Under the pieces are notes generated by a model, which was not told the origin of the DNA, ran no database searches, and saw only the letters and a list, made by a program, of their open reading frames with translations. Positions 25,434-33,203 of a DNA stretch of 64,000 nucleotides are shown piece by piece. The stretch is from Candidatus Blautia faecipullorum. GTDB taxonomy: Bacteria > Bacillota > Clostridia > Lachnospirales > Lachnospiraceae. Position numbers and translations under genes: made by a program. Numbering within the stretch: position 1 is the first letter of the stretch; the number at the start of each line of letters is the position of its first letter. The stretch covers positions 30,239-94,238 of the forward strand of contig DXEG01000061.1 in the NCBI GenBank assembly GCA_019115125.1, given 5' to 3'.

Positions 25434-27989
25434 TTACTTCTTTTTCTCATATGGAGTATTGTCAAGCGGAAGGGAAGTTCTGAACTCTCCATCCAGCTTA
25501 TAGTATGCACCCGCTATTGCGGGCGCGGTGGGAATGGATGTGATCTCACCGATACCGATTGCTCCACAGGCCACGTTCAGTCCTGCTTTCTCCACAATAA
25601 TACTTTCCACTTCAGGTATTTTGTTTGCTTTTGGTAATCCCAGTGTACCATATTTCGCTGTAGGTTTGCAATCTTTTAGAGGATATTTTTCAGTAAGAGC
25701 GAAGCCATAGGACATCACCGCTCCGCCCTCGATCTGGCCCTCTACAGACAGCGGATTAACAGCTTTTCCCACATCATGGGCCGCGGCGATCTTCTTCACG
25801 GTTCCGTCCTCATTCAGGATACAGACCTGGGTCGCGTAGCCGTAAGCCACATGGGAAACCGGATTTTTCACATCCGAACCCATGGCGTCTGTCTTCGCCA
25901 GGTATTCTCCCAGAAATTCCTGTCCCTCCAGCTCTTCAAGACCTTTGCCCTCCAGCTCCTTCTTCAGCTTCTCACAGGCCCGGCGGGCCGCCTCTCCTGT
26001 AACCAGCGTCTGCCTGGATCCGGAGGTGGTGCCTGAATCCGGGGCGTTATAAGTGTTGGAGGCGTCATAATACACCTGCTCCCGCTTCAGTCCCAGCTCT
26101 GTGCAGACCATCTGCACAAGCACGGTTCCCAGTCCCTGCCCGATGCAGGAAGCTCCGGAATGGATCTCCACTCTTCCGTCATGTACATAAAGTCTGCAGC
26201 GGCCCCAGTCCGGCAGTCCTACGCCCACGCCCGCGTTCTTCATTGCGCAGGCGATTCCGGCATAGGGGCTGTTCTCATAAATATCGCGCACAGCCTCAAG
26301 TGTCTCCGCAAGACCTGTAGACTCGTCCACGATCTGTCCGTTGGGGAGCTCCTGGCCCGGCCTGATGGCGTTTCTGTAACGTATCTCCCAGGGAGAAATT
26401 CCAACCACGCCCGCCATCTTGGTGAGAAGCATTTCCACCCCGAAGCAGGTCTGTGTCACGCCAAAGCCCCGGAAGGCTCCCGCAGGCGGATTATTGGTAT
26501 AATACGCCTTGCCGTCAATATCAAAATTCTGGTAGTTGTAGGGACCTGAAGCGTGAGTGCAGGCTCTCTGCAGCACCGGCCCGCCCAGGGACGCATAGGC
26601 CCCTGTATCAGCGATCACCGTAGCCTTCACGCCCTGGATGATCCCATTTTCATCACAGCCCATGGTAAATTCCATATCCATAGGATGACGTTTCGGATGG
26701 ATCAGTATACTTTCCGCCCTGGTGAGCTTCACCTTTACAGGGCGCTTTGTGAGATACGCGATCATAGCGGCATGGTGCTGCACCGTCACGTCCTCCTTGC
26801 CGCCGAAGCCGCCGCCCACCAGCTTATTGCGAACCTTTACCTTCTCGGCGGGCAGACCGAGAAAGAGCATACATTCATGCTGGGTATCGTAAACTCCCTG
26901 ATCTGTGGAATAAATAATCACGCCGTCGTCTCCCTCCGGCATTGCCACCGCACATTCCGGTTCCAGAAACGCATGTTCCGTCCAGGGAGTATGAAACTTC
27001 TCCGTCAGCACATGGGGAGAATTCTGAATGGCCTTTTCGGCGTCTCCTCTGTGGACATGCCAGTGAGCCATGAGATTTCCGTCCCCGTGAACCTTGGGGG
27101 CGTTCTCCTTCATAGCCTCCCAGGGATCTCTTACCATTTCAAGCTCTTCATATTCCACTTCCACAAGAGACTTAGCCTCCTCCAGGATCTCCGGGGTCTC
27201 CGCCGCCACAAGCGCGACGGCGTCGCCAAGATAATGAGTGATCTTCCCTACGGGGATCATGCCGTCCCAGTCCTGCTTCAGGTGACCTACTTTTACGCTT
27301 CCGGGGACGTCCGCCGCGGTATACACGGCCACGACTCCCGGAAGAGCCTGCGCTTTTTCCGTATGGATGGCCTTTACCAGAGCGCGTGGATATTTCGACC
27401 GGACGGCGCTTCCGTAGATCATCCCCTCCACTTCCATATCGTCAGGGTATTCTCCATATCCCAGGACCTTTTCTCTTACGTCCACTCTGGGAACCCGCTC
27501 TCCCAGATTCCAGGTATAATCCTTTTCTCCGGGGAGACCCTCCCGTTTATATTTCGCGGCCAGAAGGATGCCGTCGATAATTTTTTTATAGCCTGTGCAG
27601 CGGCAGATATTATTTTTGATCGCGTCCGCCGCCTCCGCTCTTGTGGGATCAGGATTTTTGTCGATCAGTCCCTTTGCGCTGATCACCATTCCAGGAATAC
27701 AGAAGCCGCACTGAACCGCTCCCGCCTCGCCGAAAGCGCGTACATAGATTTCTTTTTCCTGCTCCTCAAAGCCTTCCACTGTGAGGATCTTTTTCCCTTC
27801 CAGCTTTGAAAGTTTGGGAACGCAGGCTTTTGTAGGCTTTCCGTCAACCAGCACATGACAGGTTCCGCAGGCGCCCTCGCTGCATCCGTCCTTCACTGAT
27901 TTCAGACGGCACTTATCCCGGAGAAAGCGGATCAGCTTCATATCCTTTTCTTCCTGGTACTCAACCCCGTTTACTGTTATTGTATACAA
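25434..27989 (-). CDS. xdhD: Selenium-dependent xanthine dehydrogenase-type fusion (XdhD family)
   Basis: About 851 residues in one chain: an N-terminal [2Fe-2S] domain with C36, C41, C44, C56, then C94, C97, C129, C131, fused to a molybdopterin-binding hydroxylase domain from about 165. The latter has LVGGGFGGKEDVTVQHH, PPAGAFRGFGVTQTCFG, SGASCIGQGLGT and the active-site glutamate in IGEITSIPTAPAI. There is no FAD domain, so electrons probably leave through YgfK or XdhB. I start it at TTG 27989, 10 nt after AAAGGAGG; an ATC frame start at 28022 would be non-standard. In known clusters this protein attacks purine carbons. Coding-like sequence continues in frame past its TAA. Confidence 0.9.
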   Translation of the reverse strand: MYTITVNGVEYQEEKDMKLIRFLRDKCRLKSVKDGCSEGACGTCHVLVDGKPTKACVPKLSKLEGKKILTVEGFEEQEKEIYVRAFGEAGAVQCGFCIPGMVISAKGLIDKNPDPTRAEAADAIKNNICRCTGYKKIIDGILLAAKYKREGLPGEKDYTWNLGERVPRVDVREKVLGYGEYPDDMEVEGMIYGSAVRSKYPRALVKAIHTEKAQALPGVVAVYTAADVPGSVKVGHLKQDWDGMIPVGKITHYLGDAVALVAAETPEILEEAKSLVEVEYEELEMVRDPWEAMKENAPKVHGDGNLMAHWHVHRGDAEKAIQNSPHVLTEKFHTPWTEHAFLEPECAVAMPEGDDGVIIYSTDQGVYDTQHECMLFLGLPAEKVKVRNKLVGGGFGGKEDVTVQHHAAMIAYLTKRPVKVKLTRAESILIHPKRHPMDMEFTMGCDENGIIQGVKATVIADTGAYASLGGPVLQRACTHASGPYNYQNFDIDGKAYYTNNPPAGAFRGFGVTQTCFGVEMLLTKMAGVVGISPWEIRYRNAIRPGQELPNGQIVDESTGLAETLEAVRDIYENSPYAGIACAMKNAGVGVGLPDWGRCRLYVHDGRVEIHSGASCIGQGLGTVLVQMVCTELGLKREQVYYDASNTYNAPDSGTTSGSRQTLVTGEAARRACEKLKKELEGKGLEELEGQEFLGEYLAKTDAMGSDVKNPVSHVAYGYATQVCILNEDGTVKKIAAAHDVGKAVNPLSVEGQIEGGAVMSYGFALTEKYPLKDCKPTAKYGTLGLPKANKIPEVESIIVEKAGLNVACGAIGIGEITSIPTAPAIAGAYYKLDGEFRTSLPLDNTPYEKKK

Positions 27990-28018
27990 AAGGGACCGCC
28001 CTCCTTTCCCGGCAGAGA

Positions 28019-31012
28019 TCAAATAAGATATCCGTAATCGTCGATCACCGCCGCTATCAGTCTGCGGAGACCTTCCGGAACCGCGTCCGCCGGATCATCC
28101 GCCCTGCAGTCATACATATTGCCGAGGAAGCGGACCTTACAGGTCTTAGCCGCCTTATCTGTCACGGCAAATCCATCGTTGGTGCTTTCGTTCATATCCT
28201 CAGGCTTCGCGAAAAGAGTGAATTTATCTTTGTACGGAGCGCTCGCGTACGGACAGAAGGTCTTACAGTTGCCGCACTCATTGCACATATAATCCACATG
28301 GATCACCTGAGCCATTTCCATTCCGGGCACCTTAATGGAAATATTAGCCCGGTTCGGACATACGTCTACGCAGTTTTCACAGACCTTGCTGCAGGCCAGA
28401 CATCTCTCCGCCTCGCATCCGGCATCCTTTTCTTCTTTAAGGATACCCTTCTTATCGTAACATTCCGCCTCGTTTCCTGTCACCGCGCGGTCAGAAACCA
28501 CAGCCTTTCCAAGGATTGCCCGCGCCGCGATCTGCGCGTCGCGGATAGCCTCCACGATGGTGGCCGCGCCCCTTGCGCCGTCGCCCGCAAGATATACGTC
28601 CTTCACGCTGGTCTCCAGAGTTTCCTGATCCAGCTTTGCTTTTCCTCTTTCATTGACATGGATTCCGTTTGCCTCATAGAACTCGGACGGCACCTTTTCG
28701 CCGACTGCGACGATCACTGTATCTGCGGGCACTTCCTCCATCTCCTCTGTCTCTGTCACGCTGGCTCTTCCGGAAGCGTCCATATCGCCCAGAGCCATCT
28801 TTTTGCAGAGGAGTCTGCCATTTTCAAGGCTTACCGGTGCAAGAAGCTCTTTGAACTCCACGCCCTCCTCCAGTACCTCCAGAAGCTCGTCCTCAGCCGC
28901 AGGCATGTAGCGCTTTGTTCTCCGGTATACCAGGTACACATGCTCGACGCCTTCCGTCCTCTTAGCGGCACGGGCTGTATCCATAGCGGTATTGCCGCCG
29001 CCGATCACAACCACATTTTTGCCAAGATCCAGTTTTCCGTCTTTTTCCTTGAAATCCGCCAGGAATTTCAGCGCGTTGACGGTCTCGCCCTTTTCCAGTC
29101 TGAGTGTTCCGGGCTTGCTCGCGCCTGCCGCCAGTATCACCGCGTCATAGCCCTGGGCCTTCACTTCCTCTACAGAGGAAATCTCCGTGTTTGTGCGGAT
29201 CTCCACGCCCAGCTTCTCTATAAAGGAGATATCTTTGTCAATAGCCTCTTCTGAAATACGGAAGCCCGGGATCACATAACGGATCACGCCGCCCAGCTTC
29301 GCCTCTTTTTCAAAAATTGTAACGGAGGCTCCCGCTCTTGCCAGGAAATAGGCCGAGGCGATACCTGCCGGACCGCCGCCGATCACAGCGACCTTCTTTC
29401 CGCAGCTCTCTCCCGCCCGGATCTGGCCGATCACGTCGTCATAGCCTTTTTCCGCGGCCAGAAGCTTCGTTCCTCTGATATTTACCGACTCGTCATAGAA
29501 GTTTCTCGTACATTTATACATACAGTTATGGGCACAGAGGGTTCCCGTGATAAACGGCAGAGCGTTCTTTTCCAGGATCACTTTCAAAGCGTCCGCGTAA
29601 GCTCCCTGTCCCGCCAGAGCCACATACTCCGGAATATCCTGATGAATGGGACATCCCTCCTGGCAGGGCGCGAAATAACAGTTCAGAAGCGGCACTTCCT
29701 GATCGCTCTTGCGGCTTGGAAGCGGTTTTATGTTCTTCACATGATGAGGATCTTTTTTCGCATCCTCGGCAAGCTTTTCCAGAGCCTCCACATCAATTCC
29801 CGTCCAGGGCTTCACGCCGCCCTCCATGATCTTCTCCGCCATCTGTGAAAATCTCTGGTAGCCGCCTGTCTTCAGGATAGTGGTGGCAACGGTCACAGGC
29901 CATACGCCGCAGCCTACGATACGGTCGATATTAAAGTAATCCGCTCCGCCGGAATAAGCGATCCTGAGCTTTCCTTCAAATTCTCTGGACAGTCGGGCCG
30001 CCAGGGAGATGGACAGCGGGAACAGAGCTTTTCCGGACATATACATCTCTTCGCTTGGAAGCTCGTTTCTCGTCACGTCTACAGGGAAGGTATTGGTGAT
30101 CTTTACGCCGAAGGCAAGTCCCAGCTCATCGGCCAGGGCCATCAGGCGGCGGAACATGGGAACCGCGTCCTTGTACTGGAGGTCGTCCAGGAAATGGAAA
30201 TCACCAAATTTCATATAATCATAGCCCATGTCATCCATGGTCTTTCTGGCAAACTCATAGCCGAGAAGCGTCGGATTGCATTTGATAAAGGTATTCAGAT
30301 GCTTCTCCTTGTAGAGATGATTGGCAATGCTCTCGATCTCATTGGGAGGACATCCGTGAAGGGTGGAGATCGTCGCGGAATTGCAGATCTCCGCCGGGAT
30401 GGCCTCGATATCTTCCTTCGTTACCTTATGGAATCTGTCCGCATGGTCAAGAAGCCACTGGCGGCACTCTTTAAATATCTCCGTGTCCGCGGCGTTCTTC
30501 ATGCTGTCGATAAAGCCGTCGATCTTTGGTTCTCTGATCCCGGCAAGATCGTAGCCTACCGATATATTGAACTGGAAGCCGTCTGTTTCTCCAAGGCCGA
30601 ATTCCTTCGCCATCACATGGAGGATAAACCAGGCTTTGATATATTCTCCCATAGCCTGGGGAACATAAAGCTCCGTGGACCACTCACAGTTATAGCATTC
30701 GTCCTCGGCAAGAATACAGGGACGGTTGATACAGGCAGCCAGCTCGTCTCCATCCATCTTCTGGACGGTTTTCAGCTCAAAGAAGCGGGCTCCCGCGTAA
30801 TAGGAGGCCACGATGTTCTGGGCAAGCTGGGTGTTGGGGCCCGCCGCAGGTCCGATGGGTGTTTCCAGATTCCTTCCGAATATTTCCATATCCTTGGCCG
30901 GATCAGCCTTGTAGGGTCTGTGTACGCCGAATACAGTGCCTTTTGTTTCATGCTCCGTAAGAACCCAGTCCATAAGCTGGCCAAAAGGCATACATGTCAT
31001 TTTTTCGCTCAT
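28019..31012 (-). CDS. ygfK: YgfK-type flavin/Fe-S oxidoreductase (putative selenate reductase subunit)
   Basis: 997 residues. The N-terminal third resembles a dihydroorotate-dehydrogenase-like barrel (TPIGPAAGPNTQLAQNIVASYYAGARFFELKTV). The middle is GltD-like: NCYFAPCQEGCPIHQDIPEY holds an Fe-S site, VAVIGGGPAGIASAYFLAR binds FAD and VVVIGGGNTAMDTARAA binds NAD(P)H. The end has two ferredoxin motifs, CLACSKVCENCVDVCP and CNECGNCKTFCP. It probably moves electrons to or from the XdhD hydroxylase; the selenate-reductase name is historical. It starts 12 nt after ssnA and precedes xdhD by about 29 nt. Confidence 0.93.
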   Translation of the reverse strand: MSEKMTCMPFGQLMDWVLTEHETKGTVFGVHRPYKADPAKDMEIFGRNLETPIGPAAGPNTQLAQNIVASYYAGARFFELKTVQKMDGDELAACINRPCILAEDECYNCEWSTELYVPQAMGEYIKAWFILHVMAKEFGLGETDGFQFNISVGYDLAGIREPKIDGFIDSMKNAADTEIFKECRQWLLDHADRFHKVTKEDIEAIPAEICNSATISTLHGCPPNEIESIANHLYKEKHLNTFIKCNPTLLGYEFARKTMDDMGYDYMKFGDFHFLDDLQYKDAVPMFRRLMALADELGLAFGVKITNTFPVDVTRNELPSEEMYMSGKALFPLSISLAARLSREFEGKLRIAYSGGADYFNIDRIVGCGVWPVTVATTILKTGGYQRFSQMAEKIMEGGVKPWTGIDVEALEKLAEDAKKDPHHVKNIKPLPSRKSDQEVPLLNCYFAPCQEGCPIHQDIPEYVALAGQGAYADALKVILEKNALPFITGTLCAHNCMYKCTRNFYDESVNIRGTKLLAAEKGYDDVIGQIRAGESCGKKVAVIGGGPAGIASAYFLARAGASVTIFEKEAKLGGVIRYVIPGFRISEEAIDKDISFIEKLGVEIRTNTEISSVEEVKAQGYDAVILAAGASKPGTLRLEKGETVNALKFLADFKEKDGKLDLGKNVVVIGGGNTAMDTARAAKRTEGVEHVYLVYRRTKRYMPAAEDELLEVLEEGVEFKELLAPVSLENGRLLCKKMALGDMDASGRASVTETEEMEEVPADTVIVAVGEKVPSEFYEANGIHVNERGKAKLDQETLETSVKDVYLAGDGARGAATIVEAIRDAQIAARAILGKAVVSDRAVTGNEAECYDKKGILKEEKDAGCEAERCLACSKVCENCVDVCPNRANISIKVPGMEMAQVIHVDYMCNECGNCKTFCPYASAPYKDKFTLFAKPEDMNESTNDGFAVTDKAAKTCKVRFLGNMYDCRADDPADAVPEGLRRLIAAVIDDYGYLI

Positions 31013-31024
31013 ATTTTCCTCCTT

Positions 31025-32362
31025 TTATTTGCCGAAATTGATATCGTCCGCCAGTTCTCTGGCCGCCTGGCGGCAGTCAGCCATCACTTTTGCCTCGTCG
31101 CATACAAGAACTTCTCTGTCTTTCATCAGCACCTCGCCGTTGCAGACAGTGGTCTGTACCATGCTTCCGTTTACGCCGAACAGCAGGTGTCCGTTGGTAT
31201 TGTCTCCGCGCATAGGTGTCAGCGGATCATAGCCGATCACGATCACGTCCGCCGCGGCTCCTGGTTTCAGAACGCCCAGCTCCTTCTTGAAGTAGCGGTT
31301 GGCGATCTTCCTGTTGCCCTCGAAGAGCATCTGCGGTACTTCGCCCCATGCGGCGTTGGGATCACAGAGATGATGCTTGTGCAGTACGTTCGCCACTTTC
31401 CAGGACTCCATCATATCGTGAGTATAGCCGTCTGTGCCGAGACCTGTCAGGATTCCCTTATGCACCAGGGCCATGGTGGGCGGACAGCCGCAGGCGTTGC
31501 CCATATTAGACTCCGGATTATGTACCACCATGGTATCGGTATCCTTGATGAGATCCATCTCATGCTCGTTGATATAAATGCAATGTCCCAGAAGCGTCTT
31601 GGGTCCCAGGATATTCCAGTCATACAGGCGGTCTACGATCCGTTTGCCGTGTTCCTTCAGGCACTGATGAAGATCGTAAATGCCCTCAGCCACATGGATA
31701 TGATAGCCCACTCCCTCGGGCTTCAGCTCATTGCAGAGGGCCATGGTCTCGTCAGAGATGGTAAAGGACGCGTGCATACCCATCATTCCGGCGATCATAT
31801 CGCTGTCGTCCGCCAGCGCGTGCTTGATAAAGTTTACATTTTCCATAACGGATTCCCGGGATTTCTCCATGCCGTCTCTGTCGGAAATCTCATAGCAGAG
31901 GCAGGTACGGATTCCAAGATCCTTCGCGGCCTCCTCAATAGCGTTCAGCGATCCGGTAATATGTCCGAAGCTGGCGTGATGGTCAAATACAGTAGTCACG
32001 CCGTTCTTAATGGAGTCTATATAGGTCGCGTAAGCGGAAAGCTTCGTCTGCTCCAGTGTCAGATGGCGATCTATGGTCCACCACTGACCGTCCAGAATAT
32101 CCAGGAATCCCTGGGGATTATATCCCTTGATGCTCAGCCCTCTGGCAAAAGCGCTGTAAATATGCTCGTGGGCGTTGATAAAGGCAGGCATGATCACGCC
32201 GCCTCTGGCGTCTATAAACTCCGCATCCGGGTAAGCCTTTTTCACTTCGTCTGTAGTTCCCGTCATGACGATCACGCTGCCGTCCATGGCAACCGCCCCG
32301 TTTTCAATAAAAGTATTGGAATCGTCTCTTGTGATCATTCGTCCGTTCCCGATTATCCGCAT
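31025..32362 (-). CDS. ssnA: SsnA-type amidohydrolase/aminohydrolase
   Basis: 445 residues, metal-dependent amidohydrolase family. Motifs: FINAHEHIYSAFARG (about 60-75), GVGYHIHVAEGIYDLHQCLKEHG near 220-240 (metal histidine), LLGHCIYINEHEMDL near 265 and LGTDGYTHDMMESWKVA near 310 with the metal aspartate. The family resembles guanine deaminase and chlorohydrolases, so deamination or ring opening of a purine product is the likely role. It heads the leftward operon ssnA-ygfK-xdhD-xdhABC-yqeBC-mocA behind a strong promoter at 32442-32470. Confidence 0.92.
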   Translation of the reverse strand: MRIIGNGRMITRDDSNTFIENGAVAMDGSVIVMTGTTDEVKKAYPDAEFIDARGGVIMPAFINAHEHIYSAFARGLSIKGYNPQGFLDILDGQWWTIDRHLTLEQTKLSAYATYIDSIKNGVTTVFDHHASFGHITGSLNAIEEAAKDLGIRTCLCYEISDRDGMEKSRESVMENVNFIKHALADDSDMIAGMMGMHASFTISDETMALCNELKPEGVGYHIHVAEGIYDLHQCLKEHGKRIVDRLYDWNILGPKTLLGHCIYINEHEMDLIKDTDTMVVHNPESNMGNACGCPPTMALVHKGILTGLGTDGYTHDMMESWKVANVLHKHHLCDPNAAWGEVPQMLFEGNRKIANRYFKKELGVLKPGAAADVIVIGYDPLTPMRGDNTNGHLLFGVNGSMVQTTVCNGEVLMKDREVLVCDEAKVMADCRQAARELADDINFGK

Positions 32363-32441
32363 ATGTTATCCTCCTTTTCTTGTAAAAATCATCTAATTTC
32401 AAACGCACTTCCCCGGTATCTTTTGGGGATTTTATACTATC

Positions 32442-32470
32442 AATGTAACATACTTTATTCTGTTTTTCAA
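32442..32470 (-). promoter_or_regulatory. Promoter of the ssnA-ygfK-xdhD operon
   Basis: Minus-strand TTGAAA (32470-32465), 17-bp spacer, TACATT (32447-32442) with an upstream TGT. The 45 bp upstream are runs of A and T including CTAAAAATTTTT at 32500-32511, as before ygeX. Confidence 0.7.
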
Positions 32471-32536
32471 TAGTAAATCAACAAAAAAATTTTTCTTTTC
32501 TAAAAATTTTTTTATTGAAACTTTTTACCTTAAAAA

Positions 32537-32570
32537 AAGACATTCCTTCCTCTTTCGAAAAGAATGTCTT
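32537..32570 (-). terminator. Terminator after the GlgX-like/DUF5662 genes
   Basis: On the minus strand AAGACATTC (32570-32562) pairs with GAATGTCTT (32545-32537), followed by a run of T reaching 32532. It insulates the ssnA promoter from upstream genes. Confidence 0.8.
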
Positions 32571-32645
32571 CTGCTGTATTTCTTATATAAAGCTCTTCTT
32601 ATATGGACCGCCGTCCTTTTTTGCTCCCGGAAAAGCAAGCGCCTT

Positions 32646-33200
32646 CTAATATCGCGGCTCCTTCGGCGCGTTCTTAAGATATACGCGTCTGATATAACGC
32701 AGCAGCTTCTCCTCGCCGTGATCGTTAAGGATCCTGAGAAGCCCCTCCAGCTCTTTTTTCGTTCTGGGATGGATAAACCACAGCTTATCCTTGCTTTTCA
32801 GAAAATATTCCAGCGGCTGGCTGTCCGTATAGGCGTCTCCCAGATAATTTCTGGAAGCGCTGATCCGGTCCATCACCATCTCCGCCACATATCTGCGGGG
32901 CATCTGAGCCCCCATGATCACATGCTCCTCATCCAGAGAGTAGTCCACCCAGTGTTCAAAATGGTGCCTGTTCCTGCCTTTATGGTGAAGCCAGGAGGTA
33001 GAAACTCCAATATCCTCCCTTTCGGCGTTGTTCGGGCTTCTGGTACCCTGATAATATCTGCACCCCACCAGAAATTCCGCCGGCGAGTATTTTGACAGGT
33101 CGTGAAGAAGCCCCTGTCTGTACAGGCCTATTCGGAAACAATATTTCATTACCAGAAGCTTATGTCTGGTAATCGTCTTAAAATGAAGCCACGGATGCAC
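32646..33200 (-). CDS. DUF5662 family protein
   Basis: 184 residues. It begins MHPWLHFKTITRHKLLVMKYC and has LYRQGLLHDLSKYSPAEFLVGCRYYQG (residues about 27-53) followed by SWLHHKGRNRHHFEHWVDY; the H-D and clustered histidines resemble a metal-binding HD-like phosphohydrolase fold. This is the DUF5662 pattern common in Clostridia. No function is established. It starts 3 nt after the GlgX-like stop and is probably co-transcribed, with a terminator after it. Confidence 0.8.
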   Translation of the reverse strand: MHPWLHFKTITRHKLLVMKYCFRIGLYRQGLLHDLSKYSPAEFLVGCRYYQGTRSPNNAEREDIGVSTSWLHHKGRNRHHFEHWVDYSLDEEHVIMGAQMPRRYVAEMVMDRISASRNYLGDAYTDSQPLEYFLKSKDKLWFIHPRTKKELEGLLRILNDHGEEKLLRYIRRVYLKNAPKEPRY

Positions 33201-33203
33201 CCT

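Noticed and set aside
20690-31012. Possible selenocysteine (UGA) readthrough in the selenium-linked enzymes
   Set aside because: All frames are complete without an internal UGA; the selenium in this family is a labile cofactor.
30194-32473. 759-aa plus-strand open frame
   Set aside because: Antisense to ygfK and ssnA, both with full domain motifs; shadow of coding bias.
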